Shown: positions 9,518-18,900, counted from the stretch's first letter. The stretch: 42,844 nt of DNA from Bacteroidota bacterium (GCA_009773455.1 WSXU01000025.1:2685-45528), one strand, 5' to 3'. Numbers and translations are program-made. The notes: a model not told the origin generated them from the letters alone.

Positions 9518-9525
9518 CAAAATTA
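9518..9525 (-). promoter_or_regulatory. Putative -7 promoter box for the BatA-like/parC operon
   Basis: TAATTTTG on the minus strand matches the Bacteroidota TAnnTTTG element exactly and lies about 35 bases before the operon's first ATG. No convincing TTTG-type -33 element is seen at 19-21 bases upstream. Confidence 0.45.
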
Positions 9526-9566
9526 AACAAATCCGCGTAGTAAAGGAATACCATTGAACCCGATTG

Positions 9567-9600
9567 AAAAAAAAAGCCCGTCCGGAAGGACAGGCTTTTA
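9567..9600 (-). terminator. Rho-independent terminator of the first ferritin-like gene
   Basis: Stem of about 10 bp (AAGCCTGTCC with GGACGGGCTT, one G-U pair, minus strand) with a short loop, followed by nine T residues. It lies 21 bases after the stop codon at 9621. Confidence 0.85.
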
Positions 9601-9620
9601 CAGGACCGCTCTAATTCCTG

Positions 9621-10073
9621 TCAACAAAGCAAAAGGGATTCGTTATATTCTATTTCGAATCCACGCTTGTGTTTGGCTTCTTCATTGGCCAGTGATCTGA
9701 ATACTGACTGAATTTCGTCGTTGGGGGTTTTTGAAGCAAGGTCAAGGTAAAGCCTGAATGCAGCCCTGACTTTACGCATGGCCATCTCAAGGGCTTCCGA
9801 ATATTGTAATTCCCTTTCGTGTTTCAGGTCAATCACATAATCGCTAACCCTGAGCTCTTCCATTTGTTCCTCGGTGATTTCAAGCGGACCGATTTCCCTT
9901 ACCCTGGTTAGTCGTACCATATAGGCAAATTCTTCACGGGCATAAGTTTCAAAAACCCGTTTCATTTTCGAATTGCGCGCCTGTTTTGAAAGGCGGATAA
10001 AGAAATCTGCTGTTTCCTGCGCTGATCTGATAGCGAAATGCAGGATCTCATCAACCGAGTTAAATCTGTTCAT
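9621..10073 (-). CDS. Ferritin-like (rubrerythrin-type) protein with degenerate di-iron site
   Basis: A 150-residue four-helix ferritin-like protein that aligns without gaps to its upstream neighbour at 10223. The intact paralogue has the six expected ligands Glu18, Glu48, His51, Glu102, Glu132 and His135. In this copy Ala18, Tyr51 and Val102 replace three of them, and helix-A Tyr25 is Phe; Glu48, Glu132 and His135 (EEAKH) remain. A normal di-iron centre is therefore unlikely. It may be a structural or regulatory partner of the paralogue, or bind a single metal. It has its own terminator, and the gap to the paralogue contains another terminator, so it is probably a single-gene unit. The near-consensus TATAATTTG about 50 bases upstream may be its promoter. 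Confidence 0.85.
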   Translation of the reverse strand: MNRFNSVDEILHFAIRSAQETADFFIRLSKQARNSKMKRVFETYAREEFAYMVRLTRVREIGPLEITEEQMEELRVSDYVIDLKHERELQYSEALEMAMRKVRAAFRLYLDLASKTPNDEIQSVFRSLANEEAKHKRGFEIEYNESLLLC

Positions 10074-10169
10074 AGGGATATCGGGTTTAAGGTTCTTTCA
10101 GGATAAAAATTTCAGGAAATGCAAATTATATACTGTTAATCCGGTTTTATTCGAAAAGTAATACCCCGG

Positions 10170-10202
10170 AATAAAAAAAGCCCATCCGGAGGAATGGGCT
10201 TT
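10170..10202 (-). terminator. Rho-independent terminator of the second ferritin-like gene
   Basis: AAAGCCCAT pairs with ATGGGCTTT (9 bp) around a short loop; read leftward it ends in a run of seven T residues. It lies 20 bases after the stop codon at 10223 and resembles the terminator after the paralogue in sequence, suggesting the whole gene-plus-terminator unit was duplicated. Confidence 0.85.
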
Positions 10203-10222
10203 GAAAATTTCATTGTTTTTCT

Positions 10223-10678
10223 TTAATTTTCCTTGAGGATATTCTCATCGTATTCGATCTCAAACCTCAGTTTGTGCTTTGCTTCTTCCTGGGCAAGTGA
10301 GCTGAAAACAGCCTTCATCTCATTGCTTAGGGCAAGAGCGGCCAGATCCAGGTAAAGGCGGAATGCTGCCTTCTCTTTTTTCATCGCCAGCACCAGTGCG
10401 TCGGCATAGGTCATATCCGGACCGGGATATACATCAACCAGGTAGTCGCTGATCTTCAGATCGCTGATCTGTTCAGCCGGAATTTCAAAAATACCCTGCT
10501 CCCTGATTTTCATCAGTCTGGCTTTATGATTCATCTCTTCATGGGCATATTGATTGAAAACCTGTTTCATCTCAGTATTCATCGATTGGCTCGAAAGCCT
10601 CGAATAAAAATCGACCGCTTCCTGCTCTGCATTCACGGCAAAAATCAGGATTTCATCAATGGTGGAAAATGGTTTCAT
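10223..10678 (-). CDS. Ferritin-like (rubrerythrin-type) di-iron protein
   Basis: A 151-residue ferritin-like domain protein of the COG1633 kind (rubrerythrin without the rubredoxin part). All expected carboxylate and histidine ligands are present: Glu18 in AEQEAVDFY, Glu48 and His51 in HEEMNH, Glu102 in KKEKAAFRLY, Glu132 and His135 in QEEAKH. Such proteins handle iron or peroxide in anaerobes; the exact reaction cannot be assigned because no rubredoxin domain is fused. A TATTTTTG box lies about 30 bases upstream and a strong terminator follows the gene, so it appears to be transcribed alone. The next gene downstream is its degenerate paralogue. Confidence 0.9.
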   Translation of the reverse strand: MKPFSTIDEILIFAVNAEQEAVDFYSRLSSQSMNTEMKQVFNQYAHEEMNHKARLMKIREQGIFEIPAEQISDLKISDYLVDVYPGPDMTYADALVLAMKKEKAAFRLYLDLAALALSNEMKAVFSSLAQEEAKHKLRFEIEYDENILKEN

Positions 10679-10707
10679 GGTGTCGGCAGTGTTTTTAAGT
10701 GTTTCGG

Positions 10708-10715
10708 CAAAAATA
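10708..10715 (-). promoter_or_regulatory. Putative -7 promoter box for the intact ferritin-like gene
   Basis: TATTTTTG on the minus strand matches TAnnTTTG and lies 29 bases before the ATG at 10678. The -33 region is not clear. Confidence 0.35.
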
Positions 10716-10818
10716 AAAATTTAATCATCATTCCTAATTTCTTTTCACTGGATTTGCTTTTACCGGTTTTATGAACTTCTCCGGTAGCAATCTATTTCCT
10801 GTTTCGGAAAAAGTAACC

Positions 10819-10846
10819 AAAAAAAAGCCCCGGCATTTGCCGGGGC
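10819..10846 (-). terminator. Rho-independent terminator of gdhA
   Basis: A 9-bp GC-rich stem (GCCCCGGCA with TGCCGGGGC) and a 2-base loop, followed leftward by a run of eight T residues. It lies 34 bases after the gdhA stop codon. Confidence 0.9.
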
Positions 10847-10880
10847 AGGGTTATCCAACATAGCATATGTCGGGGAAATA

Positions 10881-12218
10881 TCAGAGTACGCCCAGATCGA
10901 GCATGGCGTTGGCAACTTTGAGGAAGCCGGCAACATTGGCGCCTTTTACATAATTTACATATCCGTCGGCTGTTGTGCCATATTTTACGCACTGTTCATG
11001 AATGTTTTTCATGATCTGGTGCAGGCGCATATCAACCTCTTCGGATGACCAGTTGAGTTTCATCGAATTCTGCGACATTTCAAGACCTGAAGTTGCCACA
11101 CCGCCTGCATTTACAGCTTTACCCGGGGCAAACATTACTTTATGCTCCTGGAATACTTCAATGGCTTCGGGGGTCGAAGGCATATTGGCTCCTTCGGCAA
11201 CACACATAACACCATTCTTTACAAGGGCCAGTGCATCGTCTTTTCCAAGCTCATTCTGGGTTGCACATGGCAGGGCAACATCGCATTTAACTTCCCACGG
11301 ACGTTTTCCCTGGTGGAACTGTGCGTTCGGGAATTCATAGGAATAGGGTTTCACGATGTCCTGGTTCGATGCACGCAATTCGAGCAGGAAGTTAATCTTT
11401 TCACCTGAAATACCATCGGGATCGTAAATGTATCCGTCAGGACCTGAAATAGTAACCACTTTACCACCCAGTTCAGTAACTTTAAGGGCAGCACCCCAGG
11501 CTACATTGCCAAAACCGCTGATGGCAACGACTTTTCCTTTGAAATCCTGATTTTTGGTCTTCAGCATTTCCTGGGCAAAATATACTGCGCCGAATCCGGT
11601 AGCTTCAGGCCTGATGAGGCTGCCGCCCCAGTTGATGCCTTTTCCGGTAAGTACTCCGGTATGCTCCCTGGATAGTTTTTTGTACATTCCGTACATAAAA
11701 CCGATTTCACGACCGCCAACACCAATATCACCGGCAGGAACGTCGGTTTCGGGGCCGATCATTTTCCATAATTCCAGCATAAACGACTGGCAGAAACGCA
11801 TGATTTCAGCATTTGATTTTCCCTTGGGATCAAAATCACTTCCGCCTTTACCTCCGCCCATCGGAAGGGTGGTGAGGCTGTTTTTGAAGATCTGCTCAAA
11901 GCCGAGGAATTTCAGGATGCTGAGATTTACACTCGGGTGGAAACGCAACCCGCCTTTGTAAGGGCCAATGGCATTGTTAAACTGCACCCTGTAGCCAAGG
12001 TTGACATGTACCTTGCCACTGTCGTCTACCCAGGGAACTTTAAAGGTTAAGATACGGTCAGGCTCAACGATGCGCTCGATAATACCGGCCGATTCAAACT
12101 GAGGGTTCTCATTGTAGATTTCTTCAATGGACTCCAGAACTTCGCGTACCGCTTGCAAGTACTCAACTTCTCCCGGATGTTTTTTCTCCAGGTCGGTCAT
12201 GATTTTTTCCAGATTCAT
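10881..12218 (-). CDS. gdhA: Glutamate dehydrogenase, NADP-specific type
   Basis: Interconverts 2-oxoglutarate plus ammonium and glutamate in the cytoplasm. The 445-residue length fits the hexameric type I enzymes, which are mostly NADP-dependent and biosynthetic. Visible motifs: GPYKGGLRFHPSVN (Lys88), the catalytic-lysine loop PMGGGKGGSDFDP (Lys124), TDVPAGDIGVGGREIG, and the Rossmann glycine motif SGFGNVAWG. Coenzyme choice is inferred from subfamily length and N-terminus rather than a diagnostic residue. It is flanked by its own promoter (12284-12316) and a strong terminator (10819-10846), so it is a single-gene unit. The ATG at 12218 gives the standard start and leaves a leader of about 60 bases. 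Confidence 0.96.
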   Translation of the reverse strand: MNLEKIMTDLEKKHPGEVEYLQAVREVLESIEEIYNENPQFESAGIIERIVEPDRILTFKVPWVDDSGKVHVNLGYRVQFNNAIGPYKGGLRFHPSVNLSILKFLGFEQIFKNSLTTLPMGGGKGGSDFDPKGKSNAEIMRFCQSFMLELWKMIGPETDVPAGDIGVGGREIGFMYGMYKKLSREHTGVLTGKGINWGGSLIRPEATGFGAVYFAQEMLKTKNQDFKGKVVAISGFGNVAWGAALKVTELGGKVVTISGPDGYIYDPDGISGEKINFLLELRASNQDIVKPYSYEFPNAQFHQGKRPWEVKCDVALPCATQNELGKDDALALVKNGVMCVAEGANMPSTPEAIEVFQEHKVMFAPGKAVNAGGVATSGLEMSQNSMKLNWSSEEVDMRLHQIMKNIHEQCVKYGTTADGYVNYVKGANVAGFLKVANAMLDLGVL

Positions 12219-12283
12219 CTTGTGGATGTTTAGGGATGATTAATTTATGTGAAAATTGTAACAGTGTTAATTAAATAACAGTG

Positions 12284-12316
12284 CAAATTTATGCTATAAA
12301 AAATTTAATTTCCAAA
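12284..12316 (-). promoter_or_regulatory. Bacteroidota-type promoter of gdhA
   Basis: On the minus strand TTTG (12313-12316) is followed after 21 bases by TAAATTTG (12284-12291), matching the TTTG-N19-21-TAnnTTTG consensus. A second TAAATTTG covers 12313-12320, so the -33 element is itself a copy of the -7 word. Confidence 0.65.
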
Positions 12317-12465
12317 TTTACGGATACTTATTTTGATGTGTGCTTTTATATTTCAACACTAAGTTAATATTTTCGTTTTCAGCTACTTTAGACTGTTTCT
12401 AAACACCGTATTCACTGCCCGCCGAACACAGTGAGTATCACCTGCAAACGATTGCACAATATCGT

Positions 12466-13125
12466 TTATTCAGCGTAATTTTTAATCCCGGAAACCACAT
12501 CGTCCTTATATGTTGTCTCCTTTACCAGTTTACCCGATTGATCGTATTCCTTCTCTGTTCCGTTTCGCTTATTGTTTATATAGGGCACTTCACGCCATAT
12601 TTTCCCGTTAAGGTGGAAGGCCCGCTGTTTGCCCGACCCGTTATGAAAGACGGCATCACCGACCTTGAAGCCAAACTCATTGTAGTATACCCAGGTGCTG
12701 TCGAACAAGCCCATATTGTAACTACCCTCTATCTTTAAAATTCCGTTTTCATGGTACAACCTGTAAGGCCCGTTCAGGCTGTCGTTCTTATAGGTTCTTT
12801 CTTCAACTTTTATCCCGTCAGCATTCCAGTAAATGGCCGGTCCGTTTTTCCTGTCCAGCTGATAGTTTTCTACCGATTCTTTTTTTCCGCCTGAATTCCA
12901 CCTTGACGACCTTCCGTCGAGCAGGCCATCCTTATACGAAGCTTCAAGTTGTTTCTTTCCATTCTCATGAAACCAGGTACTGGTTCCATGTAGTTTTTTT
13001 CCGCTGAATTGCTGCACTGACTTCAGATTGCCATTGGGGTAATTCTCAACTTTTTCATTACTGCATGAGGGCATCGCCAGGAGCAATACACATACGGAAA
13101 TAAATCCAATGACTCTGATTCTCAT
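12466..13125 (-). CDS. MORN-repeat-variant lipoprotein (YwqK-like)
   Basis: The open frame extends to 13236, but the start at 13125 (MRIRVIGFIS) gives a clean lipoprotein signal peptide ending AMPSC (Cys21) and lies 29 bases after the preceding gene, so I choose it; the longer version would overlap that gene. The mature protein of about 199 residues is a run of roughly eight MORN-like repeats with the pattern Y-x-NG-x-(6-10)-Y-K-(D/N)-G, for example YPNGNL, YHENGI, YDQSGKL. Proteins of this kind are often labelled YwqK-family antitoxin, but that name comes from one system and I see no toxin gene beside it. Likely an outer-membrane lipoprotein of unknown function, third in the rlmB operon. Confidence 0.8.
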   Translation of the reverse strand: MRIRVIGFISVCVLLLAMPSCSNEKVENYPNGNLKSVQQFSGKKLHGTSTWFHENGKKQLEASYKDGLLDGRSSRWNSGGKKESVENYQLDRKNGPAIYWNADGIKVEERTYKNDSLNGPYRLYHENGILKIEGSYNMGLFDSTWVYYNEFGFKVGDAVFHNGSGKQRAFHLNGKIWREVPYINNKRNGTEKEYDQSGKLVKETTYKDDVVSGIKNYAE

Positions 13126-13154
13126 TTTGAGCGGTTTTAATTCAATTTGTTGCC

Positions 13155-15029
13155 TCAGTGTTCTGATGTGATTGACAGGTTCCTTATTTTCAGTTTTTCC
13201 TGTTTGGGATTCCAGAAAAATAGCTTCATCCGGCAATCGGGTGTGATTATCTCAGGGAGGGTAAAGGAAAGCCTGACATTGCTCCACCTGCCTTTGCTGA
13301 CAAACAATTTTGCAGGGGCGCCCAGCCAGTGAATGGTTTCTCCCGATTCATCGTGAAACGAAACGACCAGGACGGCACCTTCGATGCCGGAATCAGCAAA
13401 AGCTTCTACAGATGCCGTCAGATTGCCTGACCGGTCTTTGATAATTTCAGAGAGCCTGCCGTCAAATCCTTTGCTGTATTCGCGACTGTCCATGGTACTG
13501 ATTCCGGCAACGGCATGGTCTTCCGGATCAAATACCGCTTTGAAGAGGGTGTCGGCCTTCGGTGTTTTACAGGTATTTCCCCTGCTGTAGAGTGTCGCTG
13601 CTGCAAGCCCCCCGAAATCTGCCTTTTCGCTGACGCAGGGAAACCGCGCGCGAACCATGTCCTCGGTTTCGGCAGGTACGGGTTTTGTCCAGGCGTAGAT
13701 AAAGTAGCTGGTTTTGCAGGAATCGAGCAGCATGGCCAGAGAATCCAGCTGAAGTCCGCCACGGTTGTCGTATTGTCCGAATGTGGTACGGCCGCCTTTA
13801 GTCTGGTCAAGGTAAAAATCAAGGTACCATGGATTGTTGATGCTGATGGCCCGGGTGATGTTCCTGTCTCCGTATTGCCGGTTCCACTTGTCTATTGCCA
13901 CTGCTATGCCACGGAATTCCCCGAAATGCTGTTTCGCAAAATACCTGTTTCCGATGATGGTTTGAGCTGTGCCCAGCATAAGTACCGACAATATCAACAC
14001 ACCGGAAAACCTGGCAGGAAAATTTCCCGCAAACGAAAAAAGAAGCGCCACAAGGAACGGAAAGGAAAAAATAAGCACACTGTGCTGAAGCACCGGGTTG
14101 ACAAACCTTGAATAAAAAAATCCGGTAAGGAATGGCAGGATGAAGAAAAGGAAAGACAACAGATGAAATCTGTTTATTTTCAATACTTTACGACCAAACC
14201 ACAGGGAAGAAAGCACGATAATCGTGGTCATTAAGATCAATACCGGAGAATCATTGAAAATATACCTGAAGTGAGTCCAGAGCCAGCCGTTTTCGGGTTT
14301 GGTCAGCCACAACCCGACACCTCCGATACTCAGGTGATTGAGCGTGATGTATATGTGGGGAGAGAACAACAGGGCAGCCCCGGTTCCTGCAGAAATGTAG
14401 TAAAGGATTCTGTCGCGTTTCAGGAAAAAAAGTCCGGTAATGCCAATGATCAGGGCGAGTAGAAAACTGAAATAGTGGGTGTACATGCAGGCAGCCGCAC
14501 TCAGCGCGAAAGCAGCTGCAAAAAGTTTCCGTGGTTTTTCGTCGAACAGCAGCCGGGTCCAGTACCAGGCCATCATCATGCTGAAAAGCAGGCCGGCCCC
14601 GTAAGGCCTTGCAATCTGGCTGTAGAGCAGGGGGAATTCAAGAAATGCCACACAGGCACCTGTAAGCAGCCCGGTAATTTCACCGAACCATCGGGTGAAT
14701 AACCGTATGGTAAAATAAACTGCCAAAACACCACCCAGGGCAAACGGAAGCCTGACGGCCCATTCAGCCATACCGAAAAGTTTTACCCAATAGTATAGAA
14801 AAACCTGGATACCTCCGGGATGACCATCGACATAAAATCCATGGTCGACGAGATCTGAAAAAGTATCAAACCTCACCCTGACCAACGCACTCAGTTCATC
14901 GTTCGAATAGGAGAAGCCAAGTTCTGTCAGGCGGAGAATTGCTGCCACAAGCAATATGATTCCTGTGAGCAGCCGGAAATGCTTTTTATTCCCGGGTTCG
15001 AAGCCTGATAACAGATCTTTCACATTCAT
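13155..15029 (-). CDS. GT39/ArnT-like integral membrane glycosyltransferase
   Basis: A 624-residue protein with about a dozen hydrophobic helices in the first 440 residues and a soluble beta-rich C-terminal part. Two signatures of polyprenyl-phosphate-sugar glycosyltransferases (GT39/GT83, the dolichyl-phosphate-mannose protein mannosyltransferase-like fold) are visible: the acidic pair Asp44-Glu45 in YSNDELSAL after the first helix and Asp68 in VDGHPGG before the next. Such enzymes move a sugar from an undecaprenyl-phosphate carrier to lipid A or protein on the outer side of the inner membrane; donor and acceptor are not predictable here. It sits 25 bases after rlmB and 29 bases before a lipoprotein gene, in the same operon. 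Confidence 0.8.
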   Translation of the reverse strand: MNVKDLLSGFEPGNKKHFRLLTGIILLVAAILRLTELGFSYSNDELSALVRVRFDTFSDLVDHGFYVDGHPGGIQVFLYYWVKLFGMAEWAVRLPFALGGVLAVYFTIRLFTRWFGEITGLLTGACVAFLEFPLLYSQIARPYGAGLLFSMMMAWYWTRLLFDEKPRKLFAAAFALSAAACMYTHYFSFLLALIIGITGLFFLKRDRILYYISAGTGAALLFSPHIYITLNHLSIGGVGLWLTKPENGWLWTHFRYIFNDSPVLILMTTIIVLSSLWFGRKVLKINRFHLLSFLFFILPFLTGFFYSRFVNPVLQHSVLIFSFPFLVALLFSFAGNFPARFSGVLILSVLMLGTAQTIIGNRYFAKQHFGEFRGIAVAIDKWNRQYGDRNITRAISINNPWYLDFYLDQTKGGRTTFGQYDNRGGLQLDSLAMLLDSCKTSYFIYAWTKPVPAETEDMVRARFPCVSEKADFGGLAAATLYSRGNTCKTPKADTLFKAVFDPEDHAVAGISTMDSREYSKGFDGRLSEIIKDRSGNLTASVEAFADSGIEGAVLVVSFHDESGETIHWLGAPAKLFVSKGRWSNVRLSFTLPEIITPDCRMKLFFWNPKQEKLKIRNLSITSEH

Positions 15030-15054
15030 GCCGGTGGAATGAGTTTTATGCAGC

Positions 15055-15804
15055 TTAGCTGATTTGTTCGTTCATCTGTTGTTTCACGACCTCAAACAGC
15101 AGGATACCGGCTGCGACCGACACATTCAGAGATTCTATCTGCCCACGCATGGGTATCGATACCACATCGTTGCACCGGCGCAGGTATTCGCCCGAAACAC
15201 CGTCTTCCTCCGATCCCATGATAACTGCCAGCGGACCGGTAAACGATGCGTCGTAATAGTTCTTCTTTCCTTTTTCTGAGGCGGCGACAATCCTTAACCC
15301 ACTTTCCTTCAGATAGTCGATGGTGATTTTCAGGTTCGGACTTTTATGGACAGGCAGTGAAGAAAGCGCCCCTGCCGAAGCCTTCATGGCGTCGCCATTT
15401 ACCGGAGCACCTCCCTTTTCAGGGATGATTAGTCCGTGGGCCCCGGCGCAGGCAGCAGTGCGTGCTATAGCGCCCATATTCCTGACATCGGTGATGCGGT
15501 CGAGGATCACAAAAAGCGGGGTTTCCCCTTTTTCGTAAACCGACAGCAACAGATTTTCGATGGGCTGGAATGCAATCGGGGAGATAAAACAAACGATGCC
15601 CTGATGGTTACCCCTGATCAGCCGGTTTAATTTTTCAACAGGCACATACTGGTAAGGGATGTTGTTTTCGTTGATCAGTTTCCTGAGTTCCGGAACCAGT
15701 TCGCCCTTCAGCCCCTGCTGCATCATGATTTTGTCTACCTCTTTGCCTGCGGCAATTGCTTCGATCACCGGCCTCATGCCGTAAACAAAGTTGCTGTCTT
15801 TCAT
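15055..15804 (-). CDS. rlmB: 23S rRNA (guanosine-2'-O-)-methyltransferase, SpoU family
   Basis: A 249-residue SPOUT-fold methyltransferase that uses S-adenosylmethionine; RlmB methylates the ribose of G2251 in 23S rRNA. The substrate-binding N-terminal domain starts with FVYGMRPVIEAI. The trefoil-knot domain shows motif 1 LDRITDVRNMGAIARTA near residue 97, motif 2 VIMGSEEDGVS near 193 and motif 3 SIPMRGQIESLNVSVAAGI near 216. Full family length. First gene of a leftward operon with a TATATTTG box 30 bases ahead of the start. RlmB is the best match within the TrmH/SpoU group, but exact target G cannot be proven from sequence. Confidence 0.92.
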   Translation of the reverse strand: MKDSNFVYGMRPVIEAIAAGKEVDKIMMQQGLKGELVPELRKLINENNIPYQYVPVEKLNRLIRGNHQGIVCFISPIAFQPIENLLLSVYEKGETPLFVILDRITDVRNMGAIARTAACAGAHGLIIPEKGGAPVNGDAMKASAGALSSLPVHKSPNLKITIDYLKESGLRIVAASEKGKKNYYDASFTGPLAVIMGSEEDGVSGEYLRRCNDVVSIPMRGQIESLNVSVAAGILLFEVVKQQMNEQIS

Positions 15805-15833
15805 TGATGTTGTATATTGCCTGATTTAAGGTG

Positions 15834-15841
15834 CAAATATA
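15834..15841 (-). promoter_or_regulatory. Putative -7 promoter box for the rlmB operon
   Basis: TATATTTG followed by C on the minus strand fits TAnnTTTG and would start RNA about 26 bases ahead of the rlmB ATG. No good -33 element is seen. Confidence 0.45.
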
Positions 15842-15880
15842 GGGTTTTAAGTGGTGATTGTTTCCTTTGGCAGGATTACC

Positions 15881-15911
15881 TTGCAGGAATGCCGGCAGTT
15901 GACTACATTTG
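15881..15911 (+). promoter_or_regulatory. Bacteroidota-type promoter for the helicase-nuclease gene
   Basis: TTG (15881-15883), 20 bases, then TACATTTG (15904-15911). Transcription would start near 15915 and the leader would include the period-7 repeat at 15962-15996. Confidence 0.5.
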
Positions 15912-15961
15912 TTCTGTTAACCGATTTCAGACGAATTCCGCTGATTTCAATACTGCTTTGT

Positions 15962-15996
15962 GACATTAGACATTAGAAATCAGACATTAGAAATTC
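15962..15996 (+). repeat. Period-7 tandem repeat, five units, abutting a start codon
   Basis: Five consecutive 7-base units: GACATTA, GACATTA, GAAATCA, GACATTA, GAAATTC. The last base is directly followed by the ATG of the helicase-nuclease gene, so the array fills the ribosome-binding region. Confidence 0.85.
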
Positions 15997-18900
15997 ATGA
16001 ATAACTTCCTGGTATATAAATCATCGGCAGGCTCAGGCAAGACCTACACACTGATGCGTGTATACCTGGAAATTGTTCTGAAGGATCCTTCCCGTTTCAG
16101 GAATATACTGGCCATTACGTTTACCAATAAAGCGGCAAACGAAATCAAGCAGCGTATTCTTTCCAACCTGAGGCTGCTGTCGGTGCTCGATCAGGATCAT
16201 ATTCCTCAAAAAATCGGGCACCTGGTAACCAGCCTGTCAGAGGCTACCGGGTTTGATGTGGCTGCACTGAAAGAAAGTGCTGCCAGGGTGCTGACCCTTA
16301 TTCTGCATGGTTATGGTGATTTTGCTGTATCAACCATCGATAGTTTTATGCACCGGATCATCAGGTCATTTTCTTTCGATCTGAAACTGTCGATGAACTT
16401 CGAAGTGGAGATGGATACAGCCATGCTGCAGGCTGAAACGGTTGATTTGCTGCTGGCCGGGGTTGGTAACGACAGGCATGTGACCGATGTGCTGGTGAAA
16501 TTTGTCCAGGAAAGGGCCGAAAGTGATGAAAACTGGCAGATTGAGCGTGATCTGCAGCAATTCAGCAACAACCTTTTCAGGGAAGATGCCGTTGCCATGC
16601 TGCCTTTGCTGGGAGAATTCACTCCGGAGAGACTGAGCCTGATAAACCGGAAACTAAGCCAGCAGATCAGCACTTATGAGACCAATGTCAGGAAACCGGC
16701 CATCAGGGCTTTTCAACTCATTCAGAGCCAAGGCATTGACCCTGAATCGTTTTATTATAGCAAGACGGGGATATACAGTTACTTCAGGAAAGTTAGTCAG
16801 GGTGATGTTGTGGTGGCGGGTGAGCCAAACAGCTACGTCAGAAAAACCATCGAAAACAATGAATGGCTGAGTACAAAAGGGAAAAAGTCACCCGATGCCA
16901 GTGCCATCATCAGTATTTCGGCTGAGCTGACTTCGTGTTACAGGGAAATTGAAGCCATTGTCCTGGCCGGGGAAGGGCAGCAGATCATCTGCAATAATAT
17001 CCGCAGCAACCTTTATCCTATGGCTGTGCTCGGTGAGTTGAACCTCCGGTTTCAGGAAGTCAAGAAAGAGCGCAATGTGATTTCAATTGCCGAATTCAAC
17101 CGCATCATCTCCTCAATTGTTGCGAATGAGCCGGTCCCGTTTATTTATGAACGCACCGGGGAGAAATTCAGGCATTATCTGATTGATGAGTTTCAGGACA
17201 CCTCGGTACTGCAATGGCAGAACCTTTTGCCGCTGGTCGAGAATTCACTCTCTCACGGCGGAAGGAACATGATTGTTGGAGATGGTAAGCAGGCGATCTA
17301 CAGGTTCCGGAACGGGGAAGTGGATCAGTTTGTTAAACTGCCTGAAATCGACAATCCATCCGGTAACGAATTGGTAACCCAGCGGGCCCTGGCGCTCAGG
17401 CGCGAATTTGCACCCTTTCGTCTTGACTCCAATTTCAGATCTAAATGTGAAGTGGTTGAGTTTAATAACAGCTTCTTCCGGTTTGCTTCGGGGGCGTTTC
17501 TGCCTGATTTCAGGGAAGTTTATGATGGGCTGGATCAGAAAACGAATCCCGACAACAAAGGCGGGCTGGTCAGGATTGAATTTTACGACGGGGATCAGTC
17601 CGGTTTTAGCGATCACAATTGTAAACGGGTTCTGGAACTAGTGGAGGAGATTACCGGCGATGGCTATAAGCCCGGAGACATAACGGTCCTTTGCCGGTCG
17701 AACAAGGATTCGTCCAGTGTCGCCACCTTTCTGAATGCTCATGGGGTTCAGGTGGTTTCATCCGATAGTCTGCTGCTTTCCGGGTCACCTGAAGTTAATT
17801 TCCTCATCAATTTTCTTACCCTGATTTCTGATCCTGAGAATGATATTGCCAGGGTTGCAGCTGCCGCCTATCTTTCAGCAATCAATGAGGGTAACGGAAC
17901 CGGTTATCACCATCATTTTTCCGGTGCGATGAACCTGCAAGACTTCCTTACAATGCTGAAACAGGCCGGTTATGATATTAATACCGGTAAGCTGAGGGGA
18001 CTTTCGCTTTATGATTCCTGTGAGGAACTGATCAGGACTTTTGATCTTCACCTCAAATCACCTGTTTATATGCAGTTCCTGCTTGATGAGGTGCTCATGT
18101 ATGCTTCAGGCATAAATACCGGCATCGGTGGATTCATCGAATACTGGGAACAGAATAAAACCAAACTTTCCGTTGTTCTGCCACTGTCGCCCGAAGCGGT
18201 TCAGATTATGACCATTCATAAATCCAAGGGCCTTGAGTTTCCTGTGGTCATTTATGCATTTGCCGACGATGACGTAAGGAAACTTACCCGGAAATCCACC
18301 TGGGTTGAGTTGAATGATGCGGAACTGCCGGAATTGCCGGTAGCCATGATCAGGATTGACAAGAGTCTGGCAAAAACGCGGCTGGCCGAAATATATAATA
18401 CCGAGTTCTCGAAAAGTAAGCTCGATCTGCTGAATATGGCTTATGTTGCTTTTACCCGGGCTGCTGAGCGACTGTATGTATTGGCCGGAAAACAGGCAGC
18501 CCCCGGGGATGAAATCAGATCGATCCATACCCTGATCCGCGAATTCCTTATGGGTGCCGGAATCTTTTCGGAAGGGAAACTTATCTATGAATTCGGGCAG
18601 GCGGTGAAAAAGCAACCCATATTGAAAGATACTGTTCCGGAGAAAGTGATTGAGGCAGGCTTTCTGACCAGTGACTGGCGGAGCAGGCTTGTTTTCGCAG
18701 CAAGGGCGCCCAGGGTATGGCAGGCTTCAGGCCCCGGCGAAAGTCAGGCATCGGGCAACCTGCTTCACCTGGCGTTGTCAATGATCATTACTCCGGATGA
18801 TTTGGAAACAGCCTGTGATAAACTGGTGCTGCAGGGTTTTATAACAGGTAATGAACAAGCAGACCTTAAGAAGAAGCTCAACGCCATCATCAATCATAAA

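Noticed and set aside
12408-12438. Hairpin between the MORN-type gene and gdhA (TATTCACTG with CAGTGAGTA)
   Set aside because: No U run and one wobble pair; not enough to call a terminator.
12466-13125. Toxin-antitoxin pair (YwqK-type antitoxin label)
   Set aside because: No toxin-like gene is adjacent, and the protein is an exported lipoprotein, which does not fit a cytoplasmic antitoxin.
13126-13236. Longer start for the MORN-type lipoprotein at 13236
   Set aside because: It would overlap the glycosyltransferase gene and hide a clear lipoprotein signal peptide that starts at 13125.
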